Shown piece after piece: positions 37,913 through 49,495 of a stretch of 64,000 nt of DNA. The notes under the pieces were generated by a model. That model saw only the letters and a list, made by a program, of their open reading frames with translations. It was not told the origin of the DNA and made no database searches. Each line of letters starts with the position of its first letter. Position 1 is the first letter of the stretch. Source of the DNA: Lanius collurio (lineage: Eukaryota; Chordata; Aves; Passeriformes; Laniidae). The position numbers and the translations under genes were made by a program. Location: assembly GCA_020086605.1 (NCBI GenBank), contig JACBWW010000048.1:5910712-5974711 (forward strand), given 5' to 3'.

Positions 37913-38008
37913 GTGGGGTTTTTTTGGTTTTGGGTTTTTTTTTGGGGTTTTTTTTTTTTGTTTTGGGTTTTTTTTTTTTTTTTGTTTGTTTGTTTGGGGG
38001 TTTTTTTT
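37913..38008 (+). repeat. G/T-only tract with repeated G runs
   Basis: About 95 bases contain only G and T on the plus strand, with G runs of 3-5 separated by T runs (ggggtttttttggttttggg and so on, ending in ggggg). It encodes the artificial W/F-rich frame at 37805-38095. Five or more G runs make intrastrand quadruplex formation conceivable, although the loops are long. Confidence 0.92.
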
Positions 38009-38482
38009 GCCACTAGCACCCATATTATTTATGAAAGAAAATCAGCAGCAGAGAAGAGAATTTTTAATCTGGTATTGATGGCTGCCCCCATCTAAGGTTC
38101 TTTTCACACTTCAATGATTGATTCTATGGTGTTATGAATTAATCTACAGTGTCAGTTGTCTATTCCTATTTTTCTCTGTTATGATGACATTCCTTTTAGC
38201 ACAGCAACCACTTGCTTCCTGATGAATTTCTGCTCATTCTTTTTCCAACTGTGACTCAGCATTTGTACTAGTGCTAAGAAACATTTTTGAGACTGGGTGC
38301 TCAGGATAATCAATAAAAGATAAGTTTATCACCACCACAAATATAGAATTTGGAAAGTCACATATTACTCTGAAATTTGGTCTCTCTAATGAAGATAAAA
38401 AGTAGAGAAAAAATTTTAAAATTATCTGCTAGAGAATCAGATAAAATATGTTATAAAAATGAATAGCCGTTTAGTTGTTATG
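38009..38482. other. Unique AT-rich sequence
   Basis: Nothing recognised between the G/T tract and the GC-rich island. Confidence 0.5.
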
Positions 38483-38500
38483 CATCTACAGATGTAGATG
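38483..38500. repeat. 18-base near-palindrome at island edge
   Basis: The arms CATCTACA and TGTAGATG flank a 2-base GA centre. It sits exactly where the composition switches from AT-rich to GC-rich. Confidence 0.8.
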
Positions 38501-39130
38501 TGACAGGGTCCTGAGGACTGGCTGTTCCTATCTGGCCCCTTCAGGGCTAGCTCTGCCCACAGCCCAGGACCCCATGTCACCCCCAGTACCATCATCTCCT
38601 TCCCCAGTGATGCTGCAGCAGAGCTGGTCTCCAGCTCTCACACCCTGCCCTGTCCAGCCATGCCCCTGGTGAGCCAGGCCCACCCTTGGGTCATGTCCAG
38701 TTGCAGCCTCAGCCTGCTACTGTCCCCAGGGAGATGTCTCATGCCTGGGGCTATCCCACTGCCCCTGGGTGTCTGGCAGCTGAGAGTGTAACTGGGAGTT
38801 GTCCTCTGTCACAGACTGCCCTTCCTGTTCCACTAGCACTCCTTATGCCTCTGAGTACTTCCCCCAGCCCAGGGCTGGCTCCTTGTCTAACCACGAGTCC
38901 ACCTGGTCCCCTGAACTCATCATGAACCACCTGACACAATCACTCTCAGTTCCAGCACCAAGTGTCCCTGTCACATCACATTCCAAGTTTGTTCTTCCTG
39001 CTGTTGCCCCATGTCCCCTGGGGGATCTGTATGACAACTCGCAGCAATTAAATCTCCCTTCTGACCCAAATCTGGGTACCTTGTCAACATGCTCGTGTTT
39101 TCACTTGTCTCAAGTTCAAAAAATGTAGGA
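38501..39130. other. Unidentified GC-rich island with overlapping open frames
   Basis: About 630 bases are sharply richer in C and G than the surroundings, with abrupt edges. Plus-strand frames at 38475-38672, 38686-38925 and 38799-39128 (65, 79 and 109 codons) overlap, and all encode proline/serine-rich translations, as expected for C-rich DNA without a true gene. No domain is recognised. The abrupt edges suggest an inserted element such as an unrecognised LTR or retroposed sequence, but I could not find terminal TG/CA ends with a target duplication. Confidence 0.4.
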
Positions 39131-39424
39131 TGTAAAACACATGACCTTTCTAAGACTCCCTATACATATATGTACATTTATAAATTTAATACTAATGGTG
39201 ATTGGTCTCATCCTTATTATCACATCCATAGGACTGCAGATTAAGGTTGTCTAACCTGTGTGCTGCGTTGTTTGAGGCAGCCAACTCCTGTTAGCTCCCA
39301 AACTCTGTGCCAGGGACCAGGGAGTTGGGGCAGAGTGCAGAGGCAGAATTCAAGGCTGAGGGAGGGTGACTGGGCAACAATTCAATGAATCTCTTAAATC
39401 TAGACAAGACAGAGAGGAAATCTC
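39131..39424. other. Unassigned sequence
   Basis: AT-rich to 39240, then moderately GC-rich (ggaccagggagttggggcag and so on). No family is recognised. Confidence 0.4.
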
Positions 39425-39722
39425 ATTAAAGCATATAAAGATCTCAAATAAAGGATGGTTCCAGATTCTTTTTGGTGGTGCCCAGTGACAGGATGAGGAG
39501 CAATGGTAATAAATTAGAACAGCAATTCCACCTCAACATGAGGAAGTACTTCTTTACATTTAGCATGGCAGAGCACGGGAATAGGATGTCCAGGAGGTCC
39601 ATGAAGTATCCCTTTCTGTGTAACCTGCTCTAGGGTGACCCTGCTTTGGCTAGAGAATTGGACTAGATGATCTCCAGAGGGCTTTTTAAACCCTAACAAT
39701 TCTGGGTAATTCTATGGATCCT
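39425..39722 (+). mobile_element. CR1 LINE 3' end
   Basis: The sequence follows the 3' end of a recent CR1 type in order: agatctcaaataaaggatgg, ttccagattctttttggtgg, tgcccagtgacaggatgagg, ttccacctcaacatgaggaa, gtacttctttacatttag, tgtaacctgctctagggtga, ggactagatgatctccagag and a terminal ctgggtaattctatggatc. Small internal deletions remove part of the C-terminal codons. It is inactive and 5'-truncated. Confidence 0.92.
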
Positions 39723-40145
39723 GTGGGCACAGACTCCACAGTATTCAATCAGGAAACAAAGTCCAACATGTGACAGGTGCCAGTCAGGAGCCTAGAAATG
39801 GTCAGACAAGTCGACAATGTCCAGGTAGGCCCAAATTCAAGCCAGGAAATCAAGGCTGATCTCAACAAGGTGAGTGATCTTGCTTAGCATGCTGACATGC
39901 AGCTCAGGCAAGCTAGATAGGAGTGTTTGGGTTCCCAAGCAATGACGAAAGACCCTTCTCAGCCTGCTCTTTCTCAGTAGCCTGATCCCAAATGACTCAA
40001 CTGCCCTACACCATTACTGGGCACCATTGCTCACTTGCAGTGAGGAGGGAGCGAGCTCACAACCATGACCCGCTGATTGGAAATTGCAGAATAACAGCTG
40101 AACCACAGAGGGAGTCATGCTGCAAAACATGATTCTTTGACATTG
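39723..40145. other. Unassigned moderately GC-rich sequence
   Basis: This block immediately downstream of the CR1 keeps the raised GC of the island (for example gtcagacaagtcgacaatgt and gagcgagctcacaaccatga). It may be the other half of an older unidentified element into which the CR1 inserted. No coding frame or terminal motif supports a specific call. Confidence 0.35.
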
Positions 40146-41732
40146 TCCAATATGTTAGTATAGATAGATGTCTTAATTCTATGGATCTCCTCAAGTGGTG
40201 TTATAGGAGAAAAATATGTGCTGCTCACACACTTGTGAAGACAACTAAAATTCTCATATTTTCTTCCTTTTTACAGTAAAATCTGTATAATTGCAATAGG
40301 TCTCCTACAATCTGAGTACAGACGAAACACCCTGGAATTAGCATAGATACTGCTTATTCAGCCAATAATGATGAGCAATCAGCTTCATCTTTTTCTATAT
40401 TTATAACTCTGTTTGTAACTTTATCTATATTTTTAGTAGTTTGATTACATGATAATTCTACTCTTTCTCCACAGATAAATTTCTCCTTCTATGTGAAACA
40501 GGAATTATAATATAGGACCATAACTGTCCTGGGTTATCTATTAATGGGTGAATATCTCAGTTAATGGAAACCAATTAAGATATCAGCTCAGACATAAATT
40601 GTCCATTTGTTTTCCTAAATTTTCCCCATAAAGAATTTCTCCTAGTTTTCTCCTTCATGTCCTCAGTTTTCTTGTCCATACAAGTGTTTCTCACTTTCAT
40701 CCAGGATGCTCTAAAAAAGATCTCTAAGGTTTTTATTATGGAGATTATATTTTGATACAGTCCATGACATGTATTTTTTTTTCAGAAATCTTGTCTTTCA
40801 ATTAATTTCCTTAAGTGAAAAAGTGAAAATAAAGGTTTTATGTTGACTGATCTGTCTGCCAGGATTCACAAAATCATTTTCACTACCATTTTAATGCAGA
40901 AGCAAAGATATATGTTTTGGAGCCATTAAAGCCACAGAAAGGAATGAAGAGGCAGATTTTATAGTTGCACATACATGAACAAAATGAACAATTTATCTGT
41001 ATTTATGTTGAACTCTCCTCAGATTTTAATACTTAACTCCAGGAAGAAGCAATTTTTTTGCATGTGGTAACATCAGCCTTATGGAAAAAAAAAATCTTAT
41101 GGTGTTTTTTTATAAATTCTCATCTAACTGAGCAACATGGATCAGTCTTTACATCACATTTTTACTTAACAAAGAAGAAAATATTAGTATTATGGAATAA
41201 GTTTTGCTAGAGAGCATTTGTACAGGGAAGAGGAAATGATCCTTATCCCTTTTATGCACTGAGTGTCAAGGTAAGATGTGCCAATGGGTCAGCACTCTGT
41301 GAAAGACAGTGACTGTTCTCTCTGAAACAGCTTTCACTACAGCTAAAGGCTAGGGAGTTCAGTGTGACACTGTGAGGCCCACGCTTTATTATACTTGTCT
41401 GTATTTCAAAGAAGAGCTTAGAACATCTGGGTTTGTCCAGAAAAAAGAAAACTGAGGCACAGACAGGAGGAAAATGCTTTATAAGAAAAAAAGATGGCCA
41501 CAAAGAGTAAGCTTTCTCCTTCACTCATAACAGAAAAATAAACAATTGAATTGTGACCTGTTAGTAAAGACAGTATTTAAGAATACTTTTTAATGAGACA
41601 CATGATTAAAACACTAAATAATTTTTTTAATAGTTTTGGATATTATAAAGGTAGGAAATAAGTATTTTAATGAATGGATTGAAAGAAGATCTGCAAGATA
41701 AAAAAAATAATACTTGCTTAAATGTACTTGAT
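40146..41732. other. Unique AT-rich sequence
   Basis: No gene or repeat family is recognised. A 90-codon reverse frame at 41252-41524 has no domain features. Confidence 0.5.
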
Positions 41733-41800
41733 TATGCTTCCATTGAGAGACAGCCTGGCTGATACCTTAAGATCCCTTCCAACTCTATTTAACAACAATT
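41733..41800 (+). mobile_element. Probable CR1 3' end fragment
   Basis: The segment gcctggctgataccttaaga followed by tcccttccaactctattt resembles the last 40-60 bases of CR1. Too short to be sure. Confidence 0.45.
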
Positions 41801-44342
41801 CAATCCCAAATGGAGGGTTATAGGTTTTTTTTTTTTTTTTTGATTTCTTTTTCAAAGCATGTTCAAAAAGTACACTTATGTTTAACTTTTGGTTTATATG
41901 TTTGGGGTTTTGTTTTGTTTTGCTTTTGGTTTTGCTGTTACTTTGTTTTTAAGATATTTTTAGTTCTTTTTCTAGCTTGGTAAGATATTCTCTCCCTAGC
42001 CCAACGTGATAACTTTGAGGCACTTGATGTAAGGACAATATCTTCCAACTATTTCCATAGAAATGCTTGAATAGCAGTTTGAGTCATAAAATATTAGATG
42101 GGCCAGTGCCTTTGGTTTCTTGGAGGAGCTGTGTGTAGGATCAGCATGTTCAAGATCTTAGGTCAGTGCTCATAGTTTTAAATGTACATTTCATTTTATC
42201 CCAGAAAAGTGCCTCTAAACTAACATCTGCATCAATTTCCTTTCAGTCCTTGAATGTTTAAGTAGAAAAATAAATGGGAAAATAAAGTCTACTGTGTATA
42301 ACTCAATAAGGACTCAACTAAGGCTCTACTCCTTATATTGTTTATGCATTTTTGCATTTGACAATGCCTGGGAATAAAATCAAAACAAGTTCTGTAGCTG
42401 TGCAGAGAAGCATTGTACTCTTTTTTTTTTTTTTTCCCCTAATGTAAATAAATCAATTTTTCTCTGCATATCTTTCTTCCAAGGAAACACTGCTCACACT
42501 TTCTGTGCTGCACCATCAAACAGAACCTTATTAATGAAAGCTGCAATTTCTTGTATGCTTAGTGTTCACTCCTGACAAAGATTGAACTCAGTGTTATCAT
42601 TTTAAAGCTCAAATGAAATACTTTATGCCTTATTTTTACCTGTCTAAGAAAGTTCTGGAGTTATATTAGTTTGAGTGCAAAGGTTTCCATCCAAGGTTTT
42701 AACATCACAATAGAGTTAATGTCAGAAATACACAATTTCCTTAGCAGAGAGTAGGCCACTACCAGAGGCATTGTATCAGCTAAGAGTAGCTATAGTTCTG
42801 TCCCAGCAGGGCAACTCCTCTGCTGTTGTGACATCTATGTAAAGAATTATAACCTCATGTGAAAATAAAAATCCTTGTTCCATGCAGAGAACATCATTAT
42901 AAAATTAAATTATTAGAGAAAGACAGCGCCAAAGGTAGAATGCTAGTTTTTCCTTCTCTTTTGATTCCAAAAGTAATATAATAAAATGTTAGAGTATGAT
43001 TTTGCTGAAGAAATATATGATAAACCATTCAAATTTAAATGTCTGTGAGAGTCTCACCAGTACAATCACAGAAAATACAATTATATCAGTGGCAAAACTT
43101 ATCATTTGCTTTGAAAAAACATAAAATGAAACTTGTTATTGCATTAAGTTTAACCTCAAATGTGTCTGTGCACTAATTTAAAATCCCAAAGGATAGCACA
43201 CTATCTGCAGAACTAAAAAAAAATTATGCATTGTAACTGGAATTTGCATTTAAAAATTGTTTGCGGTATTTTTTGGTAACAGAATCAGAGCTGTTTCACT
43301 TCACTGAAATAATTCAATATGCACCCAACAATAGAAATAGTATTTCCTTATACAAGTAACCTTCCCAGTGCAAATCTACACAATCTCATAAAATATTAAA
43401 TTGTATTCTTCAAAACTGTGCAAGATAAGTGATATTGTTCAAATTTGAGTCTTGTACTACACTATATTTCTTTATTAATGCAAATTTTTTCCAACTTTCG
43501 GAACATGAAAGAGTTTTCTTGCATGATTTGCTTCTTGGGATTTTTTTTGTTTTGTTTTGTTTTTGTTTGTTTGTTTTTTTCTGGAGGCAGTCCACATGAC
43601 AACTTGCCTAAATCTCCTAAAAAGTCCAATAATAACTATACCAAAATAAAGTGTAGTGCTGAATGTTTGAGGGTTTTTTTTTCGCTGTTATGCTACTCTT
43701 ATTGGTCCATATAAAATTGGCTGAGAGGGTAGCAATATTATCAGGCATTTTTAAAAACTCTCTAGGATGATGTGGTAATGTATATGATCTAGCAGACATA
43801 TTGTTGTCCATTAAAAGTTTTGAAAGGAATCACTAGAGAGCACTTAGCAGAAGCTACAAACATCCTCAGTTTTGAACAGGTAAGGTTATCCAAGCCCTTT
43901 AATGACATTTCCGGAAACAAGCCTGAGAAAGCTTGATTGAGTTCAGAATATTTTAGTTTTATGTTGACAAACTGATGCTATTACAACTGTAAAAATGAAG
44001 CTTAGATGACAGAGTTGGCAACAACAGCTTCCTTCACAGCAAAGGAAGCATTACCTGCTTACTATAACTAAAAGAATAAGGAGCAAATGGTACATAAAGT
44101 AAATCTCAAGCTGCCAAAAATTTAAAAGAACATTTAAATCACACTGTCTGTTCATTCTAACTTGTTTTCAGCAGGAGTTTTTATATAAGTTGTACCTCCT
44201 TTTCTGAAGATTTTGTTTTGCTTGCATTAACTTTGATTGAAAACATGACAATGTCAATACTGGAACAGAATACAACATATGGAAATTGGCTTAAGACTCT
44301 GAAGGATTAGTTTTTATTTTATATTACCATAAACTCTAGGAT
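41801..44342. other. Unique AT-rich sequence with T/G-rich patches
   Basis: No gene is recognised. T/G-only patches occur at about 41901-41933 and 43537-43580, and poly-T runs near 41826-41841 and 42421-42436. Confidence 0.5.
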
Positions 44343-44348
44343 GTCTAA

Positions 44349-44994
44349 TGTAGGGCCTGACAAGCCCCTGTCCTGGCAGAAAGCCCTTGTTTAGATAAAG
44401 GGAACTGCAGCATCTCCAGATGTGGGGTCTGACAGGCCCCTGCCCTGGCAGGAAGGCCTGGAGATAAGGAGGTTGCACAATCCCCCTGCAGGGCCCTCTT
44501 GGGGAAAGAGGGAATCCTTTTGGTTACAGCGAGAGAAGACAGACCCATGATCCTCTAGGAAACTGTATGTAAAATACCCTAATACCCATTGGTTTCTCAC
44601 CCTTGCACACCCACCTCTGTACCCCCATAAAAGAGACCCCTCTGCCCCGAGTTGGCAGAGGATCTGTCGCTGGTCACCCCTTCATGGAAGATGGAAGAAC
44701 AAAGCGACTTCTGCCGAACCACCAGCCGAGTCCTCTCCTCTCTCTATCCGGGCCTGGCCAAGGGGGGTTTGCCTTGCAGAGCAGAGCTGAAATCACTCCC
44801 TGAATCACTAAGAGCTGATGGCTGCTGAGCCAGGCATCTCTGCAGGCACCCCCGGCCGAGGGCTGAGAGAAGCCACGACCCCCTGGGAGACGGTTCCTCA
44901 TGGGATCACCTCTCCGGGTCTGCTACGGCTTCTTGGGTCTGAGCCTCAGACCCCATCCAGCACTGGCTGGATGACCCCCAGGCTTATTACTTTA
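44349..44994 (+). mobile_element. Solo LTR of an avian ERV, exact 6-bp target duplication
   Basis: The 646-bp GC-rich element starts TGTAGGGCCTGAC and is bounded by GTCTAA on both sides (44343-44348 and 44995-45000), an exact 6-bp target duplication as made by ERVK/alpharetrovirus-like integrases. The 3' terminus reads ...ctttA, so the expected CA end appears mutated to TA. U3 holds a tandem duplication: tgtagggcctgacaagcccc at 44349 recurs as tgtggggtctgacaggcccc at 44421. A TATA-like cataaaag lies at 44626-44633, placing R and U5 in the distal 300 bases. There is no canonical AATAAA near the end and no internal viral sequence, so this is a solo LTR left by homologous recombination. Confidence 0.9.
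44626..44633 (+). promoter_or_regulatory. LTR TATA-like box
   Basis: CATAAAAG lies 278 bases into the LTR, after a C-rich stretch and before GC-rich R/U5-like sequence, the usual place for a retroviral core promoter. Present activity is unknown. Confidence 0.6.
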
Positions 44995-45000
44995 GTCTAA

Positions 45001-46120
45001 GACTGTTTTTCATTTTCTGCTGCCTGAAACAAGAACTAACTCTTCTCCCAAAGAGCACCCACCAGTAGCATAAAACTTAAAAATTATTTTTGGTATGGTG
45101 TACAACTCTCTCCCCTCCATAGCTGACATTTCACTATCTTTTCAGTATCAGTTTGGAGGTTTTTTTGAAACATTTGCTCAATGAGCTGAAGGGAAAAATG
45201 TTTTAACACATAAACTCACTCTTAGATACATAATACATTTTATGATTTAAATAGTTTTTCTTGGGTAGAAAACCAATTTATTTTTCTAGTAGACCCCTTT
45301 ATCATGGTGAATAAACTTAATAAATGTTAAATTTAATGAAAGTGTAGGATGTATGTCTTTAATTTTTTTTCTTTGACTATATTTCTGGATATGTGTGCAT
45401 AATATGTTGCAGGAATTAATTCTATGACTAGGCTGGGGAGACATTTGGGAATCCAGTAACATGCAAAAGAACATCTGCCTTGATATCTGTCTTTTTACCT
45501 TAAGGTAAAAATTTCAAAAAACTATCCATTTGTGAAGAATTTCAAGAACAATTATCATGAAGTGACAAAGAATTTCTTGTTTCTTCCCAAGAGAGAAAAA
45601 TTACAAATAACACCTTGTAGCTGTGTAGCTATTTATAGAAATTACATGTCAAGTATCATTATTTGAAATACATCTCTGCCATCTGCTTGAGTCCCAGAAC
45701 TCAAAATGGGAAGATTCTGCAGTTATAATATACAAGTTTAAGATAAAATGTGAAAATGTGTCTATAATCAAAATATTCCTGTCCAGACTAATCTAAAAAA
45801 AATTATGTTCTTATTAGTCATAGGCCTTAAATTTGCATCACAGATATGAAGATTTTTGTACCTTCCAAATATCATCAGTAACTTAATTAAAATGAAAATT
45901 TTATGCAAACCTATTAAAGAGTGGGCAAATAAATACTATGTAAGGTTCCCAGAACAGTGATCTCCAGTGTTATGTAGTATGAAAAATACCCAGGCAAATT
46001 ATTTCCTGCAAGAGGTTACCATGTAATCTGAGAAAGGTTTCATCTATTACAGCTTATATTAAAAAAAAAAAAAAAAAATACAGTTTATGCAAGACATTCA
46101 TTAAATTGAACTTGATATTC
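45001..46120. other. Unique AT-rich sequence
   Basis: No gene or repeat family is recognised. A poly-A run of about 18 lies at 46061-46078. Confidence 0.5.
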
Positions 46121-46602
46121 TGTGTCGCTGTAGGACATGAAAGCAAACGCGTGCTCACACGGCTAAAGGTGAGAGTGAAAAGAGGAAGTTTATTTTCTGA
46201 CTCCACTATTTATAGTTTTACAAAAGAGACAGGGCATTGGAGAGTGGAAGAGCCACCTTTCCAATGACACTGGACAGATTACCAATCCATCAGCTTCTCT
46301 CCACCTCTATGAAGGAATGCAAAACAACTAAGTGTTTACAGAACAAAGCATGGGAAAGCGTGTAACTAGAATGTAAATATCAGAAGGCTAAAAGATTTCT
46401 AAAAAAACAGGGCGACAATTCTGTCTTAGAACAAATCTCCTCATACTGCTGATTATATGTGTGTTCTGAGATATAGATAGAATATCCATTCCTACAATGA
46501 CATCATGAGCCACAGGAGATTTTCTGCTTCCCTTGAAACTGCTATGCTTACATCCATGCTGAATCAGAAATTGACAGGTCTAGAAGCATAAGTTCCCCCA
46601 CA
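46121..46602 (-). mobile_element. ERV LTR, reverse orientation
   Basis: Read on the minus strand the element starts TGTGGGGGAACTTATGC (46602) and ends CTACAGCGACACA (46121), with canonical TG...CA termini. A consensus TATA box (CTATAAATAG, plus-strand 46205-46214) is followed about 10 bases later by AATAAA (46189-46194 reversed) and a CpG-bearing short U5 (gagcacgcgtttgc). The length of 482 bp suits an ERVK/alpharetrovirus-type LTR. The flanking hexamers (atattc, aaagag) do not match, so either a boundary is slightly off or the duplication has decayed. No internal region is visible. Confidence 0.78.
46205..46214 (-). promoter_or_regulatory. LTR TATA box
   Basis: CTATAAATAG on the minus strand lies just upstream of an AATAAA signal, as in short-R retroviral LTRs. 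Confidence 0.7.
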
Positions 46603-47116
46603 AAAGAGGAAGAACATATGAAACCTCTTTTAAATTTCTTCTTTAAGTGCCTTACTGTTAAACTGTAAGTAGGTTCATGTTCATGCCATAGAAGTACTAG
46701 CTTAACAGTTTCAATAAGATAGGGTCAAAACAAGGTAACTGCTAAGAATCACACACACACACACACAAAAAGAGAGAATATTAAAAAATAGGGCAAAATA
46801 GGGCAAGTAGGTCCTTTTGATAAAATCTGAGTTTTATTTGGTTAAGTTATGTGATTTGACACATACTGATAACAGTAAGAAGAAAAATACTGAAACAAAA
46901 AGAGAAATAAACTGTGATATAGAATTGCCATATATATAGTTTTAACTTCTTTTTAAACTATGATATTAGATATTTTCATGAGATTGATGTTTTTTACTAT
47001 AGGTGTAATTTCCATAGCTTTTACAGCAGAGAGAGGAGAGCAATCTTCTTGTTATTTATTAAAATTCTCTGTTTGTGTTCTTCTGTTTCATGCGTTCTTT
47101 TACTCAGAGTTCACAT
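46603..47116. other. Unique AT-rich sequence between two LTRs
   Basis: This contains the (CA)9 tract and a duplicated ataggg-caaa unit near 46788-46805. It is not retroviral internal sequence, so the two flanking LTRs are separate insertions. Confidence 0.5.
46750..46767. repeat. (CA)9 microsatellite
   Basis: Nine uninterrupted CA units are directly visible. Confidence 0.95.
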
Positions 47117-47530
47117 TGACACGCGGGAGACACAGAGTTGTTCTTCAGACTCAGATGTTTATTATTTCTTATCTATGGTACAGCTGCACGGAATATGCCT
47201 CTAAGTTAACAAGGTGAAAATGGCCCCCAAATTCTAGCTTCCAAGGTCTTTTAAAGCCCAATCTATCCAATTATGGAATGCCAACTCATTTATTTTTACT
47301 TATAATCCAGTAACTAATCATTCCTGATCCACACTGAGAGTTTTTTGAGCCAATACCAGACCACCCAGATTTGTGAAGAAGGAGGAAAGAAGAACTAACC
47401 TACACCCAAAATCCTCCTTCTTGTTACATATATGTTACTATATCTCATAAACTTGAAATTTCTACATCTCTACATATTCCACCCAGTAATACACCAAACT
47501 TCACTTCAATTACACAGCAACAATCTCAGT
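47117..47530 (-). mobile_element. ERV LTR, reverse orientation, 5' boundary uncertain
   Basis: On the minus strand the 3' part reads ggctttaaaagaccttggaa (TATA-like TTTAAAAG), then about 90 bases later gaaataataaacatctgagt (polyadenylation signal) and a CpG-bearing end ctctgtgtctcccgcgtgtc-a at 47117. This arrangement is that of a retroviral U3/R/U5. The U3 start is placed near 47530 only by loss of recognisable character; no target duplication was found. Its sequence differs from the 46.1-kb LTR. Confidence 0.65.
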
Positions 47531-47664
47531 GTTATTACTTAATCTGGGAAGACTTTCCCAAGGCCTCAGGTCAAATGCAGTGTTCTTTTGAGGATCATTG
47601 CCTGTCAGCACTGAAAGACCGAAATTCTCTGAACTCAAGGTTCCAACAGTTGTTTGGAGGTTTA

Positions 47665-47784
47665 CTTTTTGGTTTTGTTTTGTTTTTTTTTTTTTGGTTT
47701 GGTTTGGTTTTTTTTGTTTGGTTGGTTTTGGTTTTTTTGTGGTTTGGTTTTTTTTTTTTTTTTTTTGTTTGTTTGTTTTTTTTT
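47665..47784 (+). repeat. T/G-only low-complexity tract
   Basis: About 120 bases of T with G singles and pairs (ggtttggtttggtttttttt and so on). It creates overlapping artificial F/W/G/V-rich frames in all three plus frames between 47575 and 47890. Confidence 0.92.
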
Positions 47785-49494
47785 AATTTTTCCTTACAGC
47801 TTTAACATAAGGAAGACTTATCTCCACAGATCTGAGCAGAAGACCAATGGAATAGTTCCCACAGATAAATATACCTGTGCGTGTATATAAGTAAATTGTT
47901 AAAATACAACTTCACTGTAATTCCCTAATAATAAAGTTCATTTTCTGAAAAATTTTGCTTCTAAGTCACTTTTCTTTTAACTCCTAAACACCGCTGCACT
48001 TCCCACTGCATCTGCATTAGTGACAAGCATCAACAGATCTTAAAATTGCACCACCATTTTATACTCAATTTTCTTATTCTTAGTGTTGAAGAGCAACTCA
48101 AGGTCATAATTCACACCTCAGTCAGTGTAGAAAACCTGACAGCTGTAATTCTTACAGTATGCCTCATAGTGTAGTGGTATGGCAGGGGTTCTTGGGAGTA
48201 GGCTGATTCCTTTCACACAGTAATACCTAATGAGCAGTGGCTTACTTGTCTCTGTCAAAATGAAGATGGGTTTGTGCAAGAACGCTATTTATTACTGCAT
48301 TTACTATAGCTGCTGTGTTCCCTTTCCCCTTCTTTACCTATTGTGTGAGATTTCAAACCCCTGTTTCAATGCTCCTCTCAGTGTGAAGAGCTCACCTTCA
48401 TTATCCCCATGAAAGGTCTCCAGATGTGTTTTCAAAGAAAATGGCTGTAACTGTGAATTCAATTTTCCTATGATTTAAATATTTCAGCAATGAGAATACC
48501 TAAGGGTTTTCTAGTTATATTTCCAGGAAAAAAAAAAAAAAAACAAACTAAAAAAAAGCAAAAAACCCACTAGTCATTGGTTACTGAGAAGGCAATCCCT
48601 AAAACACTCAGTTCTTAAAATAAAAGTACTTGCAAACTTTGAAGCTGCACATGAAAGCAACTGCCAAGCAGTTGGCAGGGATAAGCATCAGTACAGCAGG
48701 TTTTTCCTCCTCGTGATTTTTTGAATCTGAACACCGAAATACCCAGGAGGTTAATATTAAGTGCTTAAATCCCTTGATAAATGTTAAAAAATCATAGAAT
48801 AGAGCAAATCTAATGTTGCAGCTGCACCTTTAATGTTATTATTATGTCCCTTCACTTTAACATATTCAATCAGGAAAGGGTCTGGTGTTTTCCATATTAT
48901 ATTCTCTTCCTATGTAAGGATACTGCAGCAAATAAAAAAAAAAATCTCATTTGTTCATCAACTGGGTTATTTTAGAAAGCTTTACAGCGGCATGTAATAG
49001 ACTGCATATGAACATGGCTCCCTCTACTGACTGCCTTTAGAGGCTTCACGAGTTTATTTTCCTAGGCTTATTTTATGCCTCTAAGATTATAACAAGAATT
49101 ATAATATTCACAAAACAAATAGAATTTCTGAAGTTTCTTCTATTCTGAAAAACAAGAATTTTCTTTTCTTTTGTTTTTTTTTTTTTCTCTTAATAACATT
49201 ACATAATTTTTGGCCAGAACTTTTATGCCTAAATCCGAAATTTCAATCTGCTGTTAGGACAATCCTGCCAGTTCATAGAAGGTTTAAAGAACCTCAAAAG
49301 GGTATATAACAAGTTCATTAGCAGGAGAATTTTATTGGCTACACGGTGTCTGCAATCTCATTTGTTCAAAAATATTAAAATATAAAAAAGTCAAAGGTCG
49401 AAAGCTAACAGATAAAGTGATGGGTAAGGAAAATCAATAATTTATTGACTTGTCCTTGAATAGGTCATTAGCTAACACAAAACAATGACCACTA
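47785..49494. other. Unique AT-rich sequence
   Basis: No gene or repeat family is recognised. Poly-A at about 48529-48542 and poly-T near 49174-49186. Confidence 0.5.
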
Positions 49495-49495
49495 C

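Noticed and set aside
37805..38095. 96-codon frame with W/F-rich segment
   Set aside because: Produced by the G/T tract at 37.9 kb.
41440..41475. 'actgaggcacagacagg' as a MIR core
   Set aside because: The match is short and the flanks do not follow the MIR order.
46121..47530. The two reverse LTRs as the paired LTRs of one provirus
   Set aside because: Their sequences are unrelated and the 0.5 kb between them is unique AT-rich DNA without viral genes or a primer-binding site.
47575..47890. Overlapping hydrophobic frames resembling membrane segments
   Set aside because: All three plus frames are encoded by a T/G-only tract; the F/W/V/G content is compositional.
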